Shown here one piece after another: positions 57,502 through 64,000 of a stretch of 64,000 bases of DNA. Both the position numbers and the translations under genes were made by a program. Each line of letters starts with the position of its first letter. Position 1 is the stretch's first letter. The stretch covers positions 4,836,001-4,900,000 of the forward strand of contig JALKFA010000001.1 in NCBI GenBank assembly GCA_024169445.1, in the 5' to 3' direction. This stretch comes from Buttiauxella agrestis ATCC 33320 (GTDB lineage: Bacteria > Pseudomonadota > Gammaproteobacteria > Enterobacterales > Enterobacteriaceae). The notes under the pieces were generated by a model. It was not told where the DNA came from. It searched no databases and was given only the letters and a program-made list of their open reading frames with translations.

Positions 57502-58140
57502 TTATTCGAGTTGCTGGAGATTACCCTGCGGTGTAACCCTCCAGCGGTGCTGGCAGAAAAAGAGTAGCGGGTTGTCTTGATTGCTGTCGCTGTAACCACT
57601 GTAGAGTTGCAGTGGCGTGCCGATTTGTTGTTCCAGCTGTGACACTTTTTCATGCCCGAGGCAACGCAATGTGAGTACCCACCCACCGTGGGAGCGCTTG
57701 ATTTGGCTGGCGATAAGCTTCACTTTTGGCAGCCACGGCGTATCGAAATAAACCTGCTGCACCAGCGGTTGTGGGGAGCCGGTGATAAGCCAGACATCAG
57801 CATCTGAACTGGTCAGGTAATCGGTCAGGCGCTGTTGTACTACGGGGAATGCAGTCACGCGCTCACGGAACCACGTCACGAAATTCGTTTCCAGTTGCTT
57901 GAGGCGCGTTTCGCTGTGACCGAAGGTTGCGCCCCACAACAACAGGCTCATTGGCCAGCGAGCGGCGCGCCCCTTAAACAATAACGCGCCACCGATCACC
58001 GGCAGAAGCGGAATGACAAGTAACAGATTGAGGGGCTGATGGCGCAGCAAGTAGCGCAAGAAGCTGCCGAACATATCCTGCTGATGCAGCGTGCCATCTA
58101 AATCGAAAAAAACTACCCGACGCTCACTCTGAGTTGCCAA
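57502..58140 (-). CDS. pgpC: Phosphatidylglycerophosphatase C
   Basis: A 212-residue HAD-type phosphatase of the E. coli YfhB/PgpC group. DLDGT nucleophile motif in VVFFDLDGTLHQQDMFG, a hydrophobic membrane hairpin (LLLVIPLLPVIGGALLF), then SGYSDSNQDNPLL with the terminal aspartate. It removes phosphate from phosphatidylglycerophosphate in cardiolipin and PG synthesis. The start is TTG at 58140; its ribosome site GAGGAG lies within the final codons of murP, so translation is likely coupled to murP. Confidence 0.95.
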   Translation of the reverse strand: MATQSERRVVFFDLDGTLHQQDMFGSFLRYLLRHQPLNLLLVIPLLPVIGGALLFKGRAARWPMSLLLWGATFGHSETRLKQLETNFVTWFRERVTAFPVVQQRLTDYLTSSDADVWLITGSPQPLVQQVYFDTPWLPKVKLIASQIKRSHGGWVLTLRCLGHEKVSQLEQQIGTPLQLYSGYSDSNQDNPLLFFCQHRWRVTPQGNLQQLE

Positions 58141-58143
58141 ACG

Positions 58144-59511
58144 TTACTCCTCTGGATCATTAAAGCCCATAAACCATGTAAATAAGAACCCGGCGATAAC
58201 CGCTATCAGAAAGCCTAACAGATAGAACATCACTTTTCCGGCAACAATGGTTAATGCCAGCGGTAAACCTGAAATTCCGAAGGTGATGACAGTCGCCACT
58301 TTCCAGTAACTGATGAGCGCCCCACCCACCGCGCCGCCTAAACAGGCGCCGATAAATGGTTTACCCAACGGCAACGTTACCCCGAAAATCAACGGTTCAC
58401 CGATACCCAGCAACCCAACGGGTAATGCGCCTTTAATCAGTTTTTTCAGGCGTTGGTTACGCGTTTTCAGCAATACCGCCAGTGCCGCCCCGACCTGCCC
58501 GACACCGGCCATCGCCAGAATGGGCAGCAAAGCGTTTTGGCCGTGTGTCTGGATAAGCTCAACATGAATCGGCACCAGTCCCTGATGTAACCCCGACAAG
58601 ACTAGCGGCAGGAAGACGCCAGAAAGTATTGCACCGACCACCAGTCCACCTTTATCAATTGCCAGGGTCGCACCGTGGGCAATCGCATCAGAAATCAGGC
58701 CACCCAGCGGTTGCAGCGCCACAATCGCAATCGATGCAGTAATTAAGGTGGTCAGCAGTGGGTTGAGGATCAGCTCAATTGAACCTGGCAATAACTTGCG
58801 TAACCGTTTTTCAATCCAGCACATCAGCGCCACCACCAGCAACACTGCGATAACCCCGCCGCGCCCCGGTTGCAGGTTTTCGCCAAACAGGTGGATTTGC
58901 GCCAGTTGCGGGCTGGAAAGAATCCCGGCCATCACGCCGCCCATCGCCATTGAGCCGCCGAATACTTTAGCGGCATTTACGCCCACCAGAATATTCATGA
59001 TAGCAAACACGGCACTACCGAAGATGGCAAGTAAGCCGAGAATGTTCGGATACTGCGTGGCAAGGTCACCCACAATATCCGGGCGTTTGAGGATATTAAT
59101 AATCCCGGTGATAAGCCCTGAAGCAATAAAAGCAGGAATCAATGGAATAAAGACGTTGGCCAATTTACGCAGCGCTTCGCTCATCGGAGCCTGATAACGC
59201 GCTTTCGCCTGAGCTTTATTCTGCGCAATATCGTCTTCTGCTAAGAGCGTTTGACCATTGCTTTGCAACAGTTCACGCATGGCATCGACTACCTGAGCTG
59301 CACGACCCGGCCCAACAATAAGCTGATGCTGCGTTCCTTGTTTCACATAGCCACTAACTCCCGGCAGTTTCTTCAGACGGGCAATATCAAGCTGGTTATC
59401 GTCATGTACTTCGACGCGTACGCGTGTCATACAGTTTTCCAGACGGGCGATATTTGCCTGCCCACCGATTCCAAGCAATATTTCACTGGCAAGAGTTGCT
59501 GTCATATCCAT
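58144..59511 (-). CDS. murP: PTS N-acetylmuramic-acid-type IIBC permease
   Basis: A 455-residue glucose-superfamily permease in the order IIB-IIC. The IIB phosphorylation site Cys27 is in LENCMTRVRVEVH; the membrane part has GLGIGEPLIFGVTLPL-type motif (LLGIGEPLIFGVTLP). No IIA is attached; Crr would serve. It follows murQ with 16 nt between, which makes N-acetylmuramic acid the likely substrate. It is diverged from the E. coli K-12 MurP I recall, so the symbol rests on the murQ neighbour as much as on sequence. Confidence 0.85.
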   Translation of the reverse strand: MDMTATLASEILLGIGGQANIARLENCMTRVRVEVHDDNQLDIARLKKLPGVSGYVKQGTQHQLIVGPGRAAQVVDAMRELLQSNGQTLLAEDDIAQNKAQAKARYQAPMSEALRKLANVFIPLIPAFIASGLITGIINILKRPDIVGDLATQYPNILGLLAIFGSAVFAIMNILVGVNAAKVFGGSMAMGGVMAGILSSPQLAQIHLFGENLQPGRGGVIAVLLVVALMCWIEKRLRKLLPGSIELILNPLLTTLITASIAIVALQPLGGLISDAIAHGATLAIDKGGLVVGAILSGVFLPLVLSGLHQGLVPIHVELIQTHGQNALLPILAMAGVGQVGAALAVLLKTRNQRLKKLIKGALPVGLLGIGEPLIFGVTLPLGKPFIGACLGGAVGGALISYWKVATVITFGISGLPLALTIVAGKVMFYLLGFLIAVIAGFLFTWFMGFNDPEE

Positions 59512-59527
59512 GATTCAGTGCCTGCTT

Positions 59528-60421
59528 TTAGTTTTTCAGTGCTGGGCGAAGATAACCATTGCTGTCTGCCAGACGCGTGTAAGCCGTCTGCGCATCCACA
59601 CCAGTGAGTATCATTAGAATGGCGGGCTTCACTTCGTAATCTGTTTGTTTGAGCGCATTTTCAGCATCAATACGAGCGGCTCCGGTCGCTTCCATGACAA
59701 TACGACACGCCCGATCCACAAGCTTAATATTGGTGGCTTTCATATCGACCATCAGGTTCTGGTAAACCTTACCCAGTTTCACCATCGCGCCAGTGGAAAT
59801 CATATTCAGCACCAGTTTTTGCGCAGTGCCTGATTTCAGACGCGTGGAACCCGTCAGGGCTTCCGGGCCGACGACCGGAGAAATGGCAATTTCAGCTTCC
59901 AGTGCAATGGCAGAACCTGGATTACAGGAAATCGCTGCGGTACGACAGCCAAGATTGCGCGCATAACGCAGGCCACCAATCACATACGGCGTGCGGCCTG
60001 ACGCAGCAAGCCCAACCACCATGTCGTTGGCGGTTAGCTCCAGGGCTTTCAGGTCGTCCTCGCCCAATTGCTGGTTGTCTTCAGCACCTTCGACGGCTTT
60101 CAGTAATGCGCCTGGGCCACCGGCGATTAAACCAATCACCAGACCGTGTGGCACGCCAAAAGTCGGCGGGCATTCTGAGGCGTCCAGCACACCTAACCGT
60201 CCGCTAGTTCCCGCGCCCATATAAATCAAACGGCCACCCGCCTGAAGCGACACAGCGGCAGCATCAACGGCTTTGGCAACTTCGGGCAGTGTTTTCTCAA
60301 CAGCCTCTGCCACCAGGGCATCCTGTTGATTAAAGCGCTGGACCATTTCAAGTGTAGAGAGACAATCGAGATCCATGGTTTGTGGATTACGAGTTTCAGA
60401 AACGAGTGAGCCGAGATTCAT
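59528..60421 (-). CDS. murQ: N-acetylmuramic acid 6-phosphate etherase
   Basis: A 297-residue SIS-domain lyase that cleaves the lactyl ether of MurNAc-6-phosphate to give GlcNAc-6-phosphate and D-lactate, for cell-wall recycling. Signatures: [25 protein letters not shown] and [17 protein letters not shown] split by a connecting helix, and the C-terminal [14 protein letters not shown]-like motif. Tandem ATGs occur at 60424 and 60421; AAAGG is 6 nt from the second, which is preferred. It heads a murQ-murP-pgpC operon. Confidence 0.95.
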   Translation of the reverse strand: MNLGSLVSETRNPQTMDLDCLSTLEMVQRFNQQDALVAEAVEKTLPEVAKAVDAAAVSLQAGGRLIYMGAGTSGRLGVLDASECPPTFGVPHGLVIGLIAGGPGALLKAVEGAEDNQQLGEDDLKALELTANDMVVGLAASGRTPYVIGGLRYARNLGCRTAAISCNPGSAIALEAEIAISPVVGPEALTGSTRLKSGTAQKLVLNMISTGAMVKLGKVYQNLMVDMKATNIKLVDRACRIVMEATGAARIDAENALKQTDYEVKPAILMILTGVDAQTAYTRLADSNGYLRPALKN

Positions 60422-60432
60422 CATGTGCCTTT

Positions 60433-60478
60433 GAATATTTAATTCCTTAAAGTTTCCACATGATGGAATATTAAATTC
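60433..60478. promoter_or_regulatory. Paired operator candidate in the murQ-yfhH gap
   Basis: GAATATTTAATTC (60433-60445) and GAATATTAAATTC (60466-60478): two near-identical half-palindromic 13-mers in direct repeat, centres 33 bp apart (three helical turns). This fits a dimeric or tetrameric RpiR-type regulator such as YfhH controlling the divergent murQP operon. Inferred. Confidence 0.6.
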
Positions 60479-60547
60479 ATTCAGGCGAGCGTAATTTACG
60501 TTATTATGGAGCCGCTCACATAATTGACCCGACGGACTGGAGAGGAC

Positions 60548-61396
60548 ATGAACTGCTTATTGCGTATTCGAAGCCGCTACCCAACCCTGGCACAAAGCGA
60601 CCGTAGACTGGCTGACTTTTTGCTGGAGAAGCCCGACTACGCGCGCCATTTAAGTTCACAGCAGCTTGCCACCGAGGCAGGTGTCAGCCAGTCCAGCGTG
60701 GTGAAATTTTCCCAAAAACTGGGGTTCAAAGGCTTTCCGGCTCTGAAACTGGCAATCAGTGAAGCACTGGCCAGCGGCCAGGAACCACAATCTGTGCCTG
60801 TTCATAATCTGATATTGGGTGATGACCCACTGCGGTTAGTGGGCGAAAAGCTGATTAAGGATAATTTGGCCGCGATGCGTGCCACGCTTGATGTCAACAG
60901 TGAAGAAAAACTGCTAGCGAGTGTGGATATGTTGCGCAATGCACGCCGGGTGCTACTGGTAGGTATTGGTGCCTCTGGCCTGGTTGCCAAGAATTTTTCC
61001 TGGAAGCTGATGAAAATTGGTATTAATGCGGTGGCGGAGCAAGACATGCATGCATTGCTGGCGACGGCCCAAGCTTCAAGCAGTGACGACGTGCTATTGG
61101 CTATTTCCTATTCTGGTGAACGGCGTGAGATAAATCTTGCCGCTGATGAAACCCTGCGTACCGGAGCAAAAATCCTCGCGATTACCGGTTTTACGCCAAA
61201 CGCTTTACAACAACGCGCCACTCTTTGCCTGTATACCATCGCTGAAGAACAGGCGACACGCAGCGCGGCAATTTCATCCACCAGCGCGCAAATGATGCTG
61301 ACCGACCTTCTGTTTATGGCGCTGGTACAAAGGGATTTGGAACACGCGCCGGGGCGAATTCGCCACAGTGAAGCACTGGTAAAAAAACTGGTTTGA
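60548..61396 (+). CDS. yfhH: RpiR/MurR-family regulator YfhH
   Basis: A 282-residue regulator, the same length as E. coli YfhH. The helix-turn-helix lies in [21 protein letters not shown] and the SIS domain in [20 protein letters not shown] and [16 protein letters not shown]. The ATG at 60548 follows GGAGAGG; the open frame could begin at 60524 but E. coli YfhH starts at MNCLLRIR-type text. It diverges from murQP, so MurNAc-6-phosphate is a likely effector, though in E. coli K-12 yfhH stands without murQP beside it. Confidence 0.93.
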   Translation: MNCLLRIRSRYPTLAQSDRRLADFLLEKPDYARHLSSQQLATEAGVSQSSVVKFSQKLGFKGFPALKLAISEALASGQEPQSVPVHNLILGDDPLRLVGEKLIKDNLAAMRATLDVNSEEKLLASVDMLRNARRVLLVGIGASGLVAKNFSWKLMKIGINAVAEQDMHALLATAQASSSDDVLLAISYSGERREINLAADETLRTGAKILAITGFTPNALQQRATLCLYTIAEEQATRSAAISSTSAQMMLTDLLFMALVQRDLEHAPGRIRHSEALVKKLV

Positions 61397-61451
61397 CCGG
61401 TGATTGGGCGTATAATGCCCGCCCTGTTTCTGTTGTTATCGAGATCTTCCC

Positions 61452-61712
61452 ATGGCACTGCTCATCACTAAAAAATGTATTAACTGCGATATGTGCGAGC
61501 CGGAGTGCCCGAACGAAGCTATTTCCATGGGGGAGAGCATTTATGAGATCAACACCGATCGCTGCACTGAATGCGTCGGGCATTACGAAACGCCAACCTG
61601 CCAGAAAGTCTGTCCGATCCCGAATACTATCATTAGCGATCCGGCGCATATTGAGAACCAGGAGCAACTGTGGGACAAGTTCGTTCAGTTGCATCATGCA
61701 GACAAACTTTAG
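61452..61712 (+). CDS. yfhL: Ferredoxin-type protein YfhL
   Basis: An 86-residue 2[4Fe-4S] ferredoxin of the Alvin type: [15 protein letters not shown] supplies the first cluster motif and [19 protein letters not shown] the second with an insertion. It accepts electrons in unknown reactions. A TATAAT (61410-61415) lies upstream. Its stop overlaps the acpS stop by 4 nt; in E. coli the shoB/ohsC toxin-antitoxin pair lies between them, absent here. Confidence 0.93.
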   Translation: MALLITKKCINCDMCEPECPNEAISMGESIYEINTDRCTECVGHYETPTCQKVCPIPNTIISDPAHIENQEQLWDKFVQLHHADKL

Positions 61713-62089
61713 TTCTCAATAATTACCGTTGCACACGCATAGTGCCGTTCATCGGCAAGCGTAACATGCACTGAGCGCACGCCCATTCTTTGCGCGACTC
61801 GTTCCGCCTCTTCCCAAAACCGTAATTGCGGTTTGCCTAGTGGATCGTTAAAAACCTCGAACTGATTAAACGCCAGGCCATTGCGAATTCCTGTCCCAAA
61901 CGCTTTGGCTGCAGCTTCCTTTACTGCAAAGCGTTTGGCAAGAAAGCGCACCGGCTGCTGGTGCGCCTGGTATTGCAGCCATTCATTGGCACTAAGCACA
62001 CGCTTCGCCAGGCGGTCGCCGGAACGTGAGATAACGCTTTCGATACGCGCTATCTCCACGATATCGGTGCCAAGGCCAAGAATAGCCAT
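61709..62089 (-). CDS. acpS: Holo-[acyl-carrier-protein] synthase
   Basis: A 126-residue 4'-phosphopantetheinyl transferase that loads ACP from coenzyme A. Mg2+-binding Asp8/9 are in [14 protein letters not shown], and the conserved Glu/Lys in [18 protein letters not shown]. The ATG shares a base with the pdxJ stop (TAATG), a standard arrangement with coupled translation. Confidence 0.97.
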   Translation of the reverse strand: MAILGLGTDIVEIARIESVISRSGDRLAKRVLSANEWLQYQAHQQPVRFLAKRFAVKEAAAKAFGTGIRNGLAFNQFEVFNDPLGKPQLRFWEEAERVAQRMGVRSVHVTLADERHYACATVIIEN

Positions 62090-62820
62090 TAGCTACGTGC
62101 TTCCAGCATCAGACGTTTCATTTCTGCTACCGCTTCTTTCAAACCGCTCATTACCGCACGGCCAATTATTGCATGGCCGATATTCAGCTCATGCATTTCT
62201 GGCAAACGGGCAATAGCTTTGACGTTGTGATAAGTCAGCCCGTGTCCGGCGTTCACTTTCAGGCCTTTTCCGGCGGCATAGGTTGCAGCTTCGGCAATAC
62301 GCGCCAGTTCTTTGGCTTGAGTCACGTCGTCTTTTGCATCAGCGTAGCAGCCGGTGTGAATTTCGATATATGGCGCGCCAACAGCTACCGCTGCATCAAT
62401 TTGCGCGTGGTCAGCATCAATAAACAGAGAAACCAGAATGCCAGCATCGGCCAGCCGTTTGCAGGCATCACGCATTTTATCCAGTTGACCGGCGACATCT
62501 AGCCCGCCTTCGGTAGTCACTTCCTGACGCTTTTCTGGCACCAGGCAGCAGAAATGAGGCTTGGTTTCGCAAGCAATATCAAGCATCTCTTCGGTAACGG
62601 CCATTTCCAGATTCATACGTGTGTCGAGGGTCTGGCGCAAGATGCGTACATCGCGATCGGTGATGTGCCGGCGATCTTCACGCAGGTGAACGGTAATACC
62701 GTCAGCCCCTGCTTGTTCGCAGATAAATGCCGCCTGCACTGGGTCTGGGTATGCCGTGCCACGTGCGTTACGTAAAGTTGCGATGTGATCGATATTGACG
62801 CCTAACAGTAATTTAGACAT
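62089..62820 (-). CDS. pdxJ: Pyridoxine 5'-phosphate synthase
   Basis: A 243-residue TIM-barrel enzyme that joins 3-amino-2-oxopropyl phosphate and deoxyxylulose-5-phosphate to give PNP. Conserved: [17 protein letters not shown] with the catalytic His, [16 protein letters not shown], and [14 protein letters not shown]. The ATG at 62820 (MSKLLLGV) follows GAGGAAAGGC; the longer frame to 62880 runs into the recO gap. Confidence 0.97.
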   Translation of the reverse strand: MSKLLLGVNIDHIATLRNARGTAYPDPVQAAFICEQAGADGITVHLREDRRHITDRDVRILRQTLDTRMNLEMAVTEEMLDIACETKPHFCCLVPEKRQEVTTEGGLDVAGQLDKMRDACKRLADAGILVSLFIDADHAQIDAAVAVGAPYIEIHTGCYADAKDDVTQAKELARIAEAATYAAGKGLKVNAGHGLTYHNVKAIARLPEMHELNIGHAIIGRAVMSGLKEAVAEMKRLMLEARS

Positions 62821-62895
62821 GCCTTTCCTCGGGTCAGAACGGTTTGAGTTCAGGCAGTTTACACCGGGTAAGGAAAGCATGGCTACGACCAGACG

Positions 62896-63633
62896 TTATT
62901 GCGGGTCTTGCGGTGATTTGAGTGGTGGAATTTTAGGCACAAACTGGCGGAATAATTCGCGGCTTTTAAGCGGTTTGCCACCGAGGTAAGGTTTCAGCGC
63001 CATTCTGGTAAAACGTTTCGCGGCGCGTAAGGATGCAATATCAGGGAATTCGCGATTGGCGAGAGCTTTGAGTTCATGCCCAGTGAAACTACGGTTATCC
63101 ACCACCAGGCTCGCGATAAACCCTTTCTCTTCACGATAGCGATAAGTCATGGTGTCGCTGACTTCTTCCCCGCTTCCTGCGCAGTGCAGGAAATCCACGC
63201 CATATCCCAGGTGCCCCAGCAGAGCCAATTCAAATCGGCGCAATGCCGGTTCCGGCGAGCCGCTGGTTCCCGCTAATGCCTGAATGCAATGAAGGTAGTC
63301 GAAAAATAATTCAGAGAAACGGGTTTCATCTTCCAGCACGCGTGAAACCAGTTCATTCACGTACAGGCCGCTGTAGAGCGTAATACCACTAAGTGGAAGT
63401 GCCAGTGAGACAGCTTCGGCGCTACGCAGTGTTTTGACTTCACCACGACCGCCCCAGCGAACCAGCAAAGGGGTAAAGGGTTGTAGAGTCCCTTTAAGGT
63501 TAGAGCGGCGAGAACGAGCGCCTTTCGCAATTAAACGAACGCGCCCGGACTCTTCAGAAAAGAGGTCTAGCAGAAGGCTGGTTTCGCTCCAGGGGCGACT
63601 ATGCAGGACAAAAGCCCGTTGCCAGCCTTCCAT
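62896..63633 (-). CDS. recO: DNA repair protein RecO
   Basis: A 245-residue recombination mediator of the RecFOR pathway that anneals ssDNA and loads RecA. It has an N-terminal OB fold ([18 protein letters not shown]) and a helical C-terminal domain. As in E. coli, the zinc-finger cysteines of other RecO proteins are not all kept. The gap to era is 3 nt. Confidence 0.96.
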   Translation of the reverse strand: MEGWQRAFVLHSRPWSETSLLLDLFSEESGRVRLIAKGARSRRSNLKGTLQPFTPLLVRWGGRGEVKTLRSAEAVSLALPLSGITLYSGLYVNELVSRVLEDETRFSELFFDYLHCIQALAGTSGSPEPALRRFELALLGHLGYGVDFLHCAGSGEEVSDTMTYRYREEKGFIASLVVDNRSFTGHELKALANREFPDIASLRAAKRFTRMALKPYLGGKPLKSRELFRQFVPKIPPLKSPQDPQ

Positions 63634-63636
63634 TGG

Positions 63637-64000
63637 TTAGTCGTCTGTGTAGCCGAGGCTGCGCAACGCGCGCTCGTCATCTGCCCAGCCGGATTTAACC
63701 TTCACCCACAATTCCAGGTGAATTTTCGCTTCAAACATGTCTTCCATGTCTTTACGCGCTTCGATACCGATGGTTTTGATTTTGGCGCCTTTGTTGCCAA
63801 TCACCATTTTCTTCTGGCCTTCACGTTCAACCAGAATCAAACCATTGATGTCGTAACCACCGCGAGCGTTAGTCACAAACTGTTCAATTTCAACGGTCAC
63901 GGAATACGGTAATTCCGCGCCAAGGAAACGCATCAGCTTTTCACGGATGATTTCAGAAGCCATGAAACGCTGAGAACGGTCAGTGATGTAATCTTCCGGG
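63637..64000 (-). CDS. era: GTPase Era, C-terminal part (cut by window edge)
   Basis: Only the C-terminal 120 codons are in the window. It starts within [20 protein letters not shown] and ends [11 protein letters not shown]. The KH RNA-binding domain is visible with [17 protein letters not shown] (GxxG-type loop). Era helps mature 16S rRNA and the 30S subunit; the GTPase domain lies outside the window. Confidence 0.96.
   Translation of the reverse strand, partial: PEDYITDRSQRFMASEIIREKLMRFLGAELPYSVTVEIEQFVTNARGGYDINGLILVEREGQKKMVIGNKGAKIKTIGIEARKDMEDMFEAKIHLELWVKVKSGWADDERALRSLGYTDD

Overview
This window is chromosomal DNA of an enteric bacterium (order Enterobacterales, family Enterobacteriaceae). 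Nearly every backbone protein aligns from memory almost end to end with its Escherichia coli K-12 counterpart, and the order follows the E. coli segment pbpC-yfhM-sseA-sseB-pepB-isc-trmJ-suhB-csiE-hcaT-yph-glyA-hmp-glnB-glrR-qseG-glrK-glmY-purL-mltF-tadA-pgpC-yfhH-yfhL-acpS-pdxJ-recO-era. ERIC repeats, a REP pair and a GC-rich CCCTCACCC-type intergenic palindrome fit this family. I cannot name the genus from the sequence alone.

Left part (1-24.2 kb): the 5' end of pbpC and complete yfhM (minus strand); then a sugar locus of a PTS IICB permease and a GH4 6-phospho-alpha-glucosidase, followed by the housekeeping sulfurtransferase gene sseA and an RpiR/SIS-type regulator that overlaps sseA. An AT-rich gene for a membrane M48 metallopeptidase lies between this block and sseB. 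The Fe-S assembly operon iscRSUA-hscBA-fdx-iscX follows on the minus strand, with two IscR-type operators upstream and two ERIC elements in opposite orientation between iscR and iscS. trmJ and suhB diverge; suhB has a boxA-like leader. A ZevA/ZevB-like (DUF1007 plus NicO family) metal-transport pair stands where E. coli has yfhR.

Middle (24.2-43.5 kb): csiE, hcaT, a signal-peptide-bearing Omp85-type barrel, then a yph-type carbohydrate region (yphB mutarotase-like, an MFS sugar porter, yphG, divergent ROK regulator yphH). After yphH comes an apparent alpha-galactoside utilisation set that E. coli K-12 lacks here: a GPH-family sugar symporter, a GH36 alpha-galactosidase, an OprD/ChiP-like porin, an exported clan GH-D glycosidase with an F5/8-type C-terminal domain, and a 57-residue lipoprotein. 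The inferred flow is outer-membrane entry by the porin, trimming in the periplasm, symport across the inner membrane, cytoplasmic hydrolysis, and anomer handling by YphB, under a sugar-responsive ROK regulator.

Right part (43.5-64 kb): glyA and hmp diverge (PurR-like box and NsrR-type operator); glnB and glrR-qseG-glrK follow, with the sRNA gene glmY upstream of glrK. glmY has a sigma-54-type promoter and three GlrR-type sites. Just beyond the sites a 447-bp non-autonomous element with Tn5/IS50-like ends has inserted into a GC-rich repeat next to purL. mltF carries an apparent one-base frameshift in a G run. Next come tadA, pgpC with murP and murQ (MurNAc PTS and MurNAc-6-phosphate etherase), divergent yfhH, yfhL, acpS, pdxJ, recO and the 3' part of era. 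No tRNA, rRNA, CRISPR array, prophage or complete insertion sequence was seen.
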